DNA of 64,000 nucleotides from V1-33 sp964523105 (GTDB taxonomy: Bacteria > Verrucomicrobiota > Verrucomicrobiia > Verrucomicrobiales > V1-33). Location: NCBI GenBank assembly GCA_964523105.1, contig CAZFZN010000017.1, positions 62,001 through 126,000 of the forward strand, given 5' to 3'. Positions 44,140 to 52,750 of the stretch are shown here, in pieces. Under the pieces are notes generated by a model. That model did not search any database, had not been told where the DNA came from, and saw only the letters and a list, made by a program, of their open reading frames with translations. The number at the start of each line of letters is the position of its first letter. Position 1 is the first letter of the stretch. The translations under genes were made by a program, and so were the position numbers.

Positions 44140-44919
44140 CTACTCCGCCGCGCCAGCGCCGGATGCATAGTCCACGCTGACCAGATAAAGCCCGTCCGCC
44201 GGGGCGGCGTAGTGGCATTTCTCCCCCGGCGGCGCAGTCAGCAGTCGCTCCAGCCACGCCAGCGGCTCGCGGCCGCGGGCGGTGCGCACGATGCCGCCGG
44301 TGAGCAGGCGCACCATTTTATAGAGAAAGCCGCTGCCGTGGAACGTGAGCGTGAGCAGCGGCCCGTCGCGCTCCGGCAGCACGCTCCAAAGCTCCCGCAC
44401 GGTGTCGCGGGTGGCGTCTTTGCCGTCGCCCCGGTTGGCTGCGAAGGCGCGGAAATCGTGCTCGCCCTCACAAAGCCGGCACGCCTCCTCCAGCACCGAC
44501 GGGTCCATACGCTGCGGCACATGCCACGCGAGCCCGGCCTCCAGCGGCGGCAGCACGGCCGCGGTCCACAGGCGGTAACGATACGTCTTTCCCGCGGCGT
44601 CGAACCGCGCGTGCCAGTCGTCCGGCGCGGAGGCCACTTCCATCACACGAATGGCCGGCGGCAGGTGAACATTCAGCGCACGCCGCCACGCCGCGGGGCT
44701 CATGCGACAGCCGGGCGGCGGATCGAAATGTGCTGACTGCCCCAGCGCATGCACGCCTGCATCCGTGCGCCCGCTGCCATGCACCGGCACCCGCTGCTCC
44801 TGCTGGAGCGTTTTGGAAATCGCCGCCTCCACGTGATCCTGCACGGTGTTTCCGCCCGGCTGGCTTTGCCATCCGGCGAAGGGCCGCCCGTCGTAGGCGA
44901 TGGTCAGGCGCAGTCGCAT
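44140..44919 (-). CDS. truA: tRNA pseudouridine(38-40) synthase
   Basis: 259 residues from the ATG at 44919. TruA motifs: IAYDGRPFAGWQ, the catalytic GRTDAGVHALGQ with Asp53, KTYRYRLW, HDFRAFAAN and FHGSGFLYKMVRLLTGG. It isomerises uridines 38-40 in the tRNA anticodon arm. The start is one base after the polX stop, so the two genes are translationally linked. Confidence 0.97.
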   Translation of the reverse strand: MRLRLTIAYDGRPFAGWQSQPGGNTVQDHVEAAISKTLQQEQRVPVHGSGRTDAGVHALGQSAHFDPPPGCRMSPAAWRRALNVHLPPAIRVMEVASAPDDWHARFDAAGKTYRYRLWTAAVLPPLEAGLAWHVPQRMDPSVLEEACRLCEGEHDFRAFAANRGDGKDATRDTVRELWSVLPERDGPLLTLTFHGSGFLYKMVRLLTGGIVRTARGREPLAWLERLLTAPPGEKCHYAAPADGLYLVSVDYASGAGAAE

Positions 44920-44920
44920 G

Positions 44921-46657
44921 TCACTGGCGGCGTTTGCCCCGCAGCACTTTTTCGATTTTTCCCAGCGGCAGGCAATTGACCACATCCGCGCGCGTCAGCC
45001 AGCCTTTGCGGGCGGTGCGCACGCCATGCCAGAGATCCTGAAGGCCGGCGCAGCAGTGGGCGTCGGGATTGATGCTGCATTTGACGCCTTTCTCCACGGC
45101 CATGCGCCACCAGCGCCAGTCCATGTCGAGCCGCCACGGGCTGGCGTTGAGTTCGATGATGGTTCCGGTGGCGGCGCAGGCGTCGATCACGGCGGGCACG
45201 TTCACCGCGTAGCCGTCGCGCTTGAGCAACAGTCGTCCGGTGAGGTGGCCGAGCATCGTGATGTAAGGATTCTCCACCGCGCGAATGATGCGCGCCGTCA
45301 TCTCCGCCTCCGGGAGATTGAAAACGTTATGGACACTGGCCACGGCATAGTCGAGTTGCGCGAGAATCTCGTCAGGAAAGTCGAGCGAGCCGTCCTTCAG
45401 AATGTCCACCTCGCTGCCGGCGAAGATGCGGAAATCGTCCCACTTCCGGTTCAATCCGCGGATTTCCTCCACCTGCGCGAGCAGGCGCTCCGCTGTCAGG
45501 CCGTTGGCCTGGAACGACGCCTTGCTGTGATCCGCGATGCCGAGGTACTGGAGACCGAGTTCCCGCGCCGCCTCCGCCATGTGCGCCAGCGTGTCATCGC
45601 CGTCGCTGGCGGTGGTGTGATTGTGAAATGTGCCGCGCAGGTTTTCCAGTTCGATCAAATCCGGCAGCCGGTGCTGCTCCGCCGCTTCGATCTCGCCCGA
45701 GCCCTCACGGATTTCCGGAGGCATGTAGTCGAGCCCCAGCGCACGGTGCAGATCGCGCTCCTCGTGAATGTGCTTCGGCGGCGCGGAGGAGTCGTCACCC
45801 GTCGGCGCGAGGCGGTATTCATTCAGCGTCCAGCCGTGATCCAGCGCGCGGCTGCGCAACTGGATGTTATGCTCCTTGCTGCCGGTGAAGTAGGCCAGCG
45901 CGAACGCCCACTCCCCGTTCTTCACAGCCCGCAGGTCGCACTGCAATCCATTCGCCAGGCGGATGCTGCTCTTGGTTTCGCCGTGCGCAATGACCGATGC
46001 CACAAACGGTGCCGTGGTGAACGCCTCCATCACCGCCGCCGGGTCTTTGGTGGCCACAAGGAAATCAAGATCGTGCACCGTCTCCTTCGCCCGGCGAAAC
46101 GATCCCCCGACCTCCGCCCGCGACGTCTCCGGCAGCCCGCGCAGAAATTCCAGAACCTCAGCCGCCGCCGGGGCCGCCTGGTCCATGCGAAAACTGTCAG
46201 CATGCGACTCGCGAAAACTGATGGCCTCCAGCAGTTTCTCCACGGTCTTGTCGCCGAATCCCGCCAGCTTTCCCGCACTGCCGTCCTCACAAACACGCTT
46301 CAGGTCCGCAATGCTGGAAACACCCAGCTCCTTGTGCAGCGCCGCGATCTTTTTCGGCCCAAGCCCGCTGACTTCGAACAGCTCGAAAATCGTCGCCGGA
46401 AACTCCGCCCGCAGATTCTCGTAATACGGCAGTTCTCCTGTCGCAGCGAGGGAGTGCAGCTTGTCCCGCAGGGCCTCGCCGATGCCCTTGATGCCCTCCA
46501 GCTTTTCCTCGCGTGCCAGGGTCACGATGTCCTCCGGATGCGTCCGCACCACATCCGCGCCCGTGCGATAGGCGCGCACTTTGAATGGATTCTCACCCTT
46601 CAGCTCCAGCAGCAGGGCGATCTTCTCCAACACATCCACCATGAGTTCACGGGTCAT
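44921..46657 (-). CDS. polX: Family X DNA polymerase/3'-5' exonuclease with PHP domain
   Basis: 578 residues, typical for bacterial PolX. Helix-hairpin-helix region (about 50-145, GIKGIGEALRDKL, VSGLGPKKIAALHKELG), nucleotidyltransferase with GGSFRRAKETVHDLDFL carrying D196 and D198 and the third acid D241 in LQCDL, then a C-terminal PHP phosphoesterase from about 340 (FHNHTTASDGDDT, GIADHS, GSEVDIL, NINPDAH-like SINPDAHC). The PHP metal ligands are intact, so exonuclease activity is expected. Role: gap filling and base excision repair. Confidence 0.95.
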   Translation of the reverse strand: MTRELMVDVLEKIALLLELKGENPFKVRAYRTGADVVRTHPEDIVTLAREEKLEGIKGIGEALRDKLHSLAATGELPYYENLRAEFPATIFELFEVSGLGPKKIAALHKELGVSSIADLKRVCEDGSAGKLAGFGDKTVEKLLEAISFRESHADSFRMDQAAPAAAEVLEFLRGLPETSRAEVGGSFRRAKETVHDLDFLVATKDPAAVMEAFTTAPFVASVIAHGETKSSIRLANGLQCDLRAVKNGEWAFALAYFTGSKEHNIQLRSRALDHGWTLNEYRLAPTGDDSSAPPKHIHEERDLHRALGLDYMPPEIREGSGEIEAAEQHRLPDLIELENLRGTFHNHTTASDGDDTLAHMAEAARELGLQYLGIADHSKASFQANGLTAERLLAQVEEIRGLNRKWDDFRIFAGSEVDILKDGSLDFPDEILAQLDYAVASVHNVFNLPEAEMTARIIRAVENPYITMLGHLTGRLLLKRDGYAVNVPAVIDACAATGTIIELNASPWRLDMDWRWWRMAVEKGVKCSINPDAHCCAGLQDLWHGVRTARKGWLTRADVVNCLPLGKIEKVLRGKRRQ

Positions 46658-46705
46658 GCGACAGCCATGCGCGGCGCGCTGCCGAAGTAAAGCCGCCGCT
46701 GCGGA

Positions 46706-47464
46706 TCACGCCGCGAGCACCTGCAGCAAATGGCGGATTTCGTCCTCCACTTCCGATTCGTCGTTCACCGTGCGGAGGATTTCGTCGCGGAAGATGGCAC
46801 GGTAGCGTTCCCGCAGCCGGTGAATCGCGGAGCGCACGGCATTTTCCGAAATGCCCAGCTGTGCCGCCGCCTCCGCGCACGGCAGCGCGCCTTTGCTCTC
46901 CACCAGATAGACCTCCAGCACCGCAAATCGCCCGGCGCGCCCGCCGGCGTCGCATTCCTCGCGCAGCCTTGTCAGGACGCGCTCCAGCAGGTCCTCGGCC
47001 CAGCGCTTTTCATAAGTCAGCTCCGGCGTCAGGGGGTCGGCCTGTTCCAAATGATAGCGGCCGGCGACGGCTTCGTCGTCCACGGAAATATGCAGCGCAC
47101 CGCCGCCACGCTTTTGTGTCGCTGCCGCGCGCCGCTCATTGGCCAGATAGTGCTTCATCGCCCCCAGCAGAAAACTGCGGAACCGCCCGCGCGCCGGGTC
47201 CACCCCGCGCAGTCCCTGCTTTTCCAGAATGCTCTCAAAAAATCCCTGAGTCGCATCGCGCGCCTGCTCGTGATCCAGCCCCTGACGCCGCGCGAACGCA
47301 TACAGCGGATACCAGCACGACTCGCACAGCCCGCTCATGGCTTTGTGCGCGGCGGCGTCGCTGAGCGTCTGGGACGCGCGCAATACCATGCTCCACTGCG
47401 TGCTGAGAAAGTCGCAGTTCGCCTCCGGCCATTCGGCCGGCGGACTGGCGGGTGGCCGGGGCAT
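46706..47464 (-). CDS. ECF-like sigma factor of the PVC STQWS type
   Basis: 252 residues from the ATG at 47464. Opening LSTQWSMVLRASQTLSD with region 2 (CWYPLYAFARRQGLDHEQAR, ATQGFFESILEK) and region 4 near the C-terminus (AEAAAQLGISENAVRSAIHR). This class, with an STQWS-like start and a long middle linker, is common in Verrucomicrobia and Planctomycetes and is often linked to Ser/Thr kinases or large membrane proteins. Here the neighbours give no regulon clue; the divergent Uma2 gene begins 104 bases away. Confidence 0.85.
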   Translation of the reverse strand: MPRPPASPPAEWPEANCDFLSTQWSMVLRASQTLSDAAAHKAMSGLCESCWYPLYAFARRQGLDHEQARDATQGFFESILEKQGLRGVDPARGRFRSFLLGAMKHYLANERRAAATQKRGGGALHISVDDEAVAGRYHLEQADPLTPELTYEKRWAEDLLERVLTRLREECDAGGRAGRFAVLEVYLVESKGALPCAEAAAQLGISENAVRSAIHRLRERYRAIFRDEILRTVNDESEVEDEIRHLLQVLAA

Positions 47465-47567
47465 GATGCCGCAAACGTGCGGGCAGCGCGCGGGAGTGTC
47501 CAGGGATGAGTGTGGAGCGGTATCGCCAGGCTTGCCGGCGCAGGCGAAGGTGATAATCTCCAGGCCC

Positions 47568-48305
47568 ATGAACACGCTCCTCGAAAATCCAGCCATCCGC
47601 CAGCGTGTCGCCCGGCTGTCGGTCGAGGATTACCACTGCCTGCCGGAGCTGCCCGTGGAACTCGTGCGCGGCACGATCATGGACAAGGAACGGCAAAGAC
47701 CGCTGCATTGCTCCATCGCTCACGAACTCCGCGAGCTTCTCGCACGACAGCTTCCCCCGGGCTGTTTGCTCTGCTACAGAGCGCCCCTGGCATTCGTTGA
47801 TTCCGAGCCGGAGCCGGACCTCGCCGTCGTGCGTGGCCAACAAGGAGACTTCCGCCGCCCCCATCCCACCACCGCCGAACTCGTCATTGAAGTCGCCGTC
47901 CCCTCCCTCGAACTCGACCGCGTCAAAGCCCTCATCTACGCGGAAGCCGGCGTGAAGGAATACTGGATCGTGCGCCCGGAGAAAAAATACGTGGAAGTCC
48001 ACCGCCTGCCCGCCTCCGGCGACCACAAGGAGCGTTTCACCATCAATGCCCCCACTGTAATAGAAGGCAGCGAACTTCCTGGAGTGAAAGTGGACTTGGG
48101 GCTATTGATCCTGTCAAATGAGCCGCGAGTCGGAAATCACTTCAGAAGAAGCACGGGCCCGCGGCTACGATGCGGTGAGTATTGCGTGGATCACTGCCCG
48201 GGAATCCGCACGTGCCGAAGGTGCCCTGCTCATTGCAGAGATCGACGCCGCCTTCGCCGGGGTGCCGCGACCAGTCATCACTCTCCATGTCGCCCGCGGC
48301 TATGA
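47568..48305 (+). CDS. Uma2 (DUF820) family putative endonuclease with out-of-frame tail
   Basis: 245 residues as read. The first about 184 form a normal Uma2 domain of PD-(D/E)xK fold: LSVEDYHCLPELPVELVRGT, SEPEPDLAVVR, TAELVIEVAVPSLELDR with the conserved E-V acid, then AEAGVKEYWIVRPEKKYVEV. After GVKVDLGLLILSNE the frame enters the next gene and continues for about 62 residues of low-quality Arg/Cys-rich sequence without a stop. Normal family members end near VDLGLL, so the tail is probably not functional. A one-base slip would create an ATGA overlap with the next gene's start. Uma2 proteins occur in many copies in cyanobacteria and others and their role is unproved. Confidence 0.8.
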   Translation: MNTLLENPAIRQRVARLSVEDYHCLPELPVELVRGTIMDKERQRPLHCSIAHELRELLARQLPPGCLLCYRAPLAFVDSEPEPDLAVVRGQQGDFRRPHPTTAELVIEVAVPSLELDRVKALIYAEAGVKEYWIVRPEKKYVEVHRLPASGDHKERFTINAPTVIEGSELPGVKVDLGLLILSNEPRVGNHFRRSTGPRLRCGEYCVDHCPGIRTCRRCPAHCRDRRRLRRGAATSHHSPCRPRL

Positions 48306-48630
48306 CGATGAATGGCATCTTTCTGCGGATCGCGTCCGTGAACTCACTGCGCTGGATCCCGAAAAGTCATGGAGCGAAGTCACGGATGAGGCCATCCAGA
48401 GCTTCCAGGAGTATTTTACCTTCTCCGATGCCGAAGGCTGGCGGTTCTACCTCCCGGCCTTCCTTTGTCATTACCTTCGTCATTTTCCGGACTGCGGCTG
48501 GGATGCTGTCTATTGGGCATGTATCCGCCGCGATCGCATTGACTTGCTGAATGAGGCCCAACTGCGGTGCCTCGATCGCTTTGTCGGGCTTTGCCACAAA
48601 TACGAGGTCAGGGACCGTTTCGAGCCGTAG
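48118..48630 (+). CDS. DUF6714-like protein, unknown function
   Basis: 170 residues from the ATG at 48118. The middle and C-terminal part resemble DUF6714: LIAEIDAAFAGVPRPVITLH, YDDEWHLSADRVREL, then FSDAEGWRFYLPAFLCHYLR, where RFYLPA is the most recognisable piece. The family is small, cytoplasmic and of unknown role. Its first 188 bases overlap the out-of-frame tail of the Uma2 gene; the codon pattern favours this frame in the overlap. Convergent with mutS. Confidence 0.65.
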   Translation: MSRESEITSEEARARGYDAVSIAWITARESARAEGALLIAEIDAAFAGVPRPVITLHVARGYDDEWHLSADRVRELTALDPEKSWSEVTDEAIQSFQEYFTFSDAEGWRFYLPAFLCHYLRHFPDCGWDAVYWACIRRDRIDLLNEAQLRCLDRFVGLCHKYEVRDRFEP

Positions 48631-48633
48631 AGA

Positions 48634-51150
48634 TCAGAACAACTCCATCTCCACCTGCCGCGTCACCGGTCCGCCCACTTCTTCGGCGCTCGCTGTCTTC
48701 TTTGCCCGCGGCTTCTTCACCACGGCGACGGTGTTCTCCGCGGCAGGCGCGGCGTCCGGGTTGTGGCTGCCGCCTTCGAGTTTGTGGAGGATCTGTTTGG
48801 CGCGTTCGATGATGGGCTGGGGGAGGCCGGCGAGGCGGGCGACCTGGATGCCGTAGCTTTTGTCGGCGGCGCCGGGGATGATTTTGCGGAGGAAGATGAT
48901 GCGGTCGTTCCATTCGCGGACGGCGACGTTGGCGTTGCGGACGGCGGGGCGTTTGTCGCTGAGGGCGGTGAGTTCGTGATAGTGCGTGGCGAAGATGGTG
49001 CGGCACTGCACTTCATCGTGCAGATGCTCGGCGACGCTCCACGCGATGGCTAGGCCGTCGAAGGTGGCGGTACCGCGTCCGATTTCGTCAAGGATGACGA
49101 GGCTGCGGTCGGTGGCGTTATTCAAAATGGCGGCGGTCTCGTTCATCTCGACCATGAAGGTGGACTGCCCGCGCGAGAGATCGTCGCTGGCGCCGACGCG
49201 CGTGAAGATGCGGTCCACCAAACCGATTTCCGCCTGTGCGGCGGGGATGAAGCTGCCGGTCTGGGCCATGAGCGTCAGCAGAGCCACCTGACGAATGTAA
49301 GTGCTTTTGCCGGCCATGTTAGGTCCGGTGAGGATGATGAGGCGGTTCTCGCCTGGCTCCAGGAGCACGTCGTTGGGGACGAATTTCTCCTCGGTCAGGT
49401 TTTGGTCGAGCACGGGATGGCGGCCGTCCTTGATGTAGAGGGAAAGCGAGTCGTTGAGCAGCGGGCGGCAGTAGTTGAAGAGGCGGGCGGTTTCCGCGAG
49501 GCCGCAAAGCACGTCCACCACGGCGAGGGCGTCGGCGGTGTCCTGGATGGCGTCCATGTGTTCCAGCACGCGGGCGCGCAGGCTTTGGAATTCCTCAAAC
49601 TCAATGCGCTTGGCGCGCTCGTCAGCGCCTAGGATTTTGTCCTCCATCTGCTTCAGTTCCGGCGTGATGAAGCGCTCGCCGTTCGCGGTCGTCTGCTTGC
49701 GTGTATAATCCAGCGGCACCTTCGCGAGATTGGCCTTCGTGATCTCGATGAAATAGCCGAAGACGGCGTTGAATTTGACCTTGAGACTGTTGATGCCGGT
49801 GCGCTCGATCTCGCGCGTTTGCAGGTCGGCGATCCACTGTTTGCCGTCGGTGCTGGCGCGCCGCAATTCATCGAGTTCCGGCAGCCAGCCGTCGCGGAGA
49901 ATGCCGCCGTCCTTGGTGGTGCCAGGCGGTTCGTCCGTGATGGCGCCGGCGATGAGGCCGGTGACTTCGTGGAAATCGCGCAGACGCGGCGCGAGTTCAT
50001 TCACCAGCGCGAGGCCTTCGCCGAGCGCTTCGAGATGGGCGCGGACGTTCGGCACTTCCTTAAGCGACTGGCCGAGCACGAGCATGTCGCGCGCGTTGCC
50101 GGCCTGATTGAGCCGGCCCAGCGTGCGCTCGATGTCGCGGATGTCCTTGAGCGTCTCGCGGCATTTGGTGAGGATGAACGGCTGTGCGATGAGCGCTTCG
50201 ATCACGTCCTGCCGGGCGCGGAGCGGTTCCAATTCCCGCAGAGGGTGCAAAATCCAGTCGCGCAGCCGGCGCGCGCCCATCGGTGTATTCGTGCGGTCCA
50301 GCGCCGCGAGCAGCGTGTTCTCCTGGCCGCTGCGGTGACTCACCAGGTCGAGATTCGCGCGGCTGGCGGCGTCAATGATGACGCATTTATCGTTCGCCGC
50401 GCGCTGCATCCGCCGGATGTGCGACGTATTCCGCCGCAGCACGTCGCGCAGATAAAAAAGAATCGCCCCCGCCGCACAGGGCGCCGCCTTCATTCCCCCG
50501 CATCCGAAACCGTCGAGCGACTGCACTTTGAAGTGATCCAGCAGAAAGTGCATTGCCTGGTCATGCAAAAACGGCCACGCCTCCACAGCGGTCGCGCCTT
50601 TGATGTCGCCGAACTCCCCTGTCTGCTCGTCGGCGTGAATCACCTCGGCGGGCTGAAGGCGCCCGAGTTCGTCGTCCAGTTCCGCGCGCTCCGCAAATTC
50701 CGTCAGGCGAAACTCGCCCGTCGTATGATCCACAAAAGCCAGCCCGAGGAGTTTCGGGCCGCTGCGATACACCGCGGCGAGGTAATTGTTCCGCCGGCTT
50801 TCCAGCATGTTCAGATCGATGACCGTGCCGGCGCTGATTACCTGCGTGATCTCCCGCTCCACCAATTTCCCCGGCACCGGCTCCTGCATCTGCTCGGCAA
50901 TGGCCACGCGCTTCCCGTTCTTGATGAGCCGCGCAATGTATCCCGTGGCCGAATGATAGGGCACGCCGCACATGGGGATGTCGTTCCGCTTTGTCAGCGC
51001 CAGATTCAGGATGGCCGCCGCCGTCTTCGCATCCTCGAAGAACATCTCGTAGAAGTCGCCGAGCCGGAAAAACAGCAGCACATCCTGCGGCAGCGAGCGC
51101 CGCATGGCGTGGTACTGTTTCATCATCGGAGTCTGGCCGGCGTCGGACAT
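48634..51150 (-). CDS. mutS: DNA mismatch repair protein MutS
   Basis: 838 residues, typical for MutS1. Mismatch-binding motif GDFYEMFFEDA with F33 and E35; connector and lever domains; clamp; ATPase with Walker A GPNMAGKST near 609-617, LSRGQSTFMVEM, Walker B LVILDEIGRGT and the ATHYHEL motif. A Lys/Ala-rich tail follows the HTH (QILHKLEGG). It recognises mispairs and recruits MutL; mutL is not in the window. Upstream a HipA-like gene starts 60 bases away on the same strand but is not functionally related. Confidence 0.98.
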   Translation of the reverse strand: MSDAGQTPMMKQYHAMRRSLPQDVLLFFRLGDFYEMFFEDAKTAAAILNLALTKRNDIPMCGVPYHSATGYIARLIKNGKRVAIAEQMQEPVPGKLVEREITQVISAGTVIDLNMLESRRNNYLAAVYRSGPKLLGLAFVDHTTGEFRLTEFAERAELDDELGRLQPAEVIHADEQTGEFGDIKGATAVEAWPFLHDQAMHFLLDHFKVQSLDGFGCGGMKAAPCAAGAILFYLRDVLRRNTSHIRRMQRAANDKCVIIDAASRANLDLVSHRSGQENTLLAALDRTNTPMGARRLRDWILHPLRELEPLRARQDVIEALIAQPFILTKCRETLKDIRDIERTLGRLNQAGNARDMLVLGQSLKEVPNVRAHLEALGEGLALVNELAPRLRDFHEVTGLIAGAITDEPPGTTKDGGILRDGWLPELDELRRASTDGKQWIADLQTREIERTGINSLKVKFNAVFGYFIEITKANLAKVPLDYTRKQTTANGERFITPELKQMEDKILGADERAKRIEFEEFQSLRARVLEHMDAIQDTADALAVVDVLCGLAETARLFNYCRPLLNDSLSLYIKDGRHPVLDQNLTEEKFVPNDVLLEPGENRLIILTGPNMAGKSTYIRQVALLTLMAQTGSFIPAAQAEIGLVDRIFTRVGASDDLSRGQSTFMVEMNETAAILNNATDRSLVILDEIGRGTATFDGLAIAWSVAEHLHDEVQCRTIFATHYHELTALSDKRPAVRNANVAVREWNDRIIFLRKIIPGAADKSYGIQVARLAGLPQPIIERAKQILHKLEGGSHNPDAAPAAENTVAVVKKPRAKKTASAEEVGGPVTRQVEMELF

Positions 51151-51209
51151 AATTGCGCGAGGAGAGCAGCCCGCGGCGGGGAATGCAACCTCCGCCTGTC
51201 TTTATCCTT

Positions 51210-52601
51210 TTACATGGCCCGGAGCCTCTCCAGCACCAAGGCGGCGGTGCGGGCGAAGTGTCCGAATTCGGCCGAGAGCCGAGCATCCTCTGCTACCCGG
51301 CCCCAGAACAAGGCGGCCCACTCTGCGGCCTCCTGCCAGAGTTCCCGCGCCGCCGGCAGCGGCGGGGGCGGAGCGAGGGTGCGTTCCACGAGCTCCCCTT
51401 GCACACTCGGTGCCCAGAGCATGGGCAGCATGTCGTAGGCTGGTGCGAGGCGGAAGGGCAGTGCGTCGTCCAGCCAAAACGCAAGATTGCCGGCGTGCAT
51501 GTCCGAATTGCCGATGAGTTCTCCAAAGGCGTGAAGCCGTTGGATGGCAGCTGCGGCTTTGGCGTTGATGAGCCCATCGCGCTGCAACTCCCGAGCCGCG
51601 TGAACCCATGCGGATCTGGAATCGTACCCGATGGCCGCTGGATGCAACGCACCCAGCGAGACGACGCTGCGCCGTCCGCCCGCTCCGGCGCGGTCGAAAC
51701 GCGGGATTTCGAGAAAGCGCCGGCCGCCGGCATCCAGGATGCGCGCGCCTGTCAGGGCCAGGTTCTGCCCCGCCAGCACTTCCAGAGCATGGTATTCACA
51801 CAGCAGCAGGTCCGCCCAGCGGCGACCGGCTGGCTGGCCCATCGGTGGAGAGAATTTCACCAGCACCGGCTGTTGCGGGCCCGATTCATTTTGAAGTGTG
51901 GTGAGGAATTTGGGGTGCTCACCACCGGCCGACGATCCGGGCAGAGAACTCGCGGCAAGTTGTGCCAAAGCCGGATAACGCGTCTCCCTTTCCGCAGTAG
52001 CGGTCAGATGCTCCTCTCCTGGATAAGCAGAACGCGCCAGCGCGCGGCGCAGGCATTCATCGCCGACTATGAGAGCACCCGGCAAGTCCTCGCCCATCGC
52101 CTGGAGATACACCAGCGTGTGGTCGTCGCTCCAGGTTCGCGGATCATCGGGGACCGCGAGTGAGCGCGAAACCTGTCGCGCAATCACCCGTCCCAGGAAG
52201 CCCTGTGGGCGGACATCGGCGAGGAAGAACGGGAAACCCTGCCACAAGCCTGACGAATCCGAAAACTGTTCGGCCCACGCCGGCGCCGTTTCCGCCCAGG
52301 TGATGCGCCAGCGCCGTTCGTAGAGCGATTCCAGAGTAGCCCAATGCCGGGCGCGTCCGGCTTCATCCATCCGGTAGATCGGCCAGCGATCCCCCGCATT
52401 CTGCACGGGACGGCGCAGCAGGTAGCGGGTGCTCCGGGTGGCACCCAGGGTCACAAGCTCATCACCAAATTCCGACAGCACCCGCACGATGGTGGTGCGA
52501 TTCACTCGCAGAGCCGCCGCCAGTTCGGTGGCCGAAACCGGTCCCCGCGTCATCAAGAGCGGGGAAAGCATTTGCCTTGTGATCTGGGCAGGTCGGGCCA
52601 T
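51210..52601 (-). CDS. HipA-like kinase of the YjjJ type
   Basis: 463 residues. N-terminal winged helix-turn-helix (about 1-64, VSATELAAALRVNRTTIVRV), then a HipA-type kinase: substrate-side loop AGGEHPKF (226-232), ATP-binding K249 in VLVKF, E269 in LLLCEYHALE, catalytic GNSDMHAGNLAF with D367 and N372, and PAYDMLPM with D390. In E. coli YjjJ the same fusion of a DNA-binding domain to HipA exists without a separate HipB antitoxin; here too no hipB-like gene is adjacent. The fused wHTH may provide autoregulation. Target of phosphorylation is unknown. Confidence 0.88.
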   Translation of the reverse strand: MARPAQITRQMLSPLLMTRGPVSATELAAALRVNRTTIVRVLSEFGDELVTLGATRSTRYLLRRPVQNAGDRWPIYRMDEAGRARHWATLESLYERRWRITWAETAPAWAEQFSDSSGLWQGFPFFLADVRPQGFLGRVIARQVSRSLAVPDDPRTWSDDHTLVYLQAMGEDLPGALIVGDECLRRALARSAYPGEEHLTATAERETRYPALAQLAASSLPGSSAGGEHPKFLTTLQNESGPQQPVLVKFSPPMGQPAGRRWADLLLCEYHALEVLAGQNLALTGARILDAGGRRFLEIPRFDRAGAGGRRSVVSLGALHPAAIGYDSRSAWVHAARELQRDGLINAKAAAAIQRLHAFGELIGNSDMHAGNLAFWLDDALPFRLAPAYDMLPMLWAPSVQGELVERTLAPPPPLPAARELWQEAAEWAALFWGRVAEDARLSAEFGHFARTAALVLERLRAM

Positions 52602-52623
52602 AGGTGCGGGCGGTTGAGGTGGA

Positions 52624-52651
52624 ATTATGCATCAAAACTTCAGCGAAGCAA
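52624..52651 (-). promoter_or_regulatory. Candidate promoter of the HipA-like gene, with upstream TATCC repeats
   Basis: Read on the minus strand: TTGCTT (52646-52651), 16 bases, CATAAT (52624-52629), giving a start about 15 bases before the ATG. Two direct repeats of CTTATCC on the plus strand begin at 52660 and 52680, exactly 20 bases (about two helical turns) apart, just upstream of the -35. The local sequence is AT-rich compared with the surroundings. Confidence 0.5.
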
Positions 52652-52750
52652 CGCGTTCTCTTATCCTGTTTATCAATGCCTTATCCAAAGAATCGATCTA
52701 TTAGTGCCTCAAAACCTCAGGCAATCGAATGCGGCAGGCTCAGAGACAAT

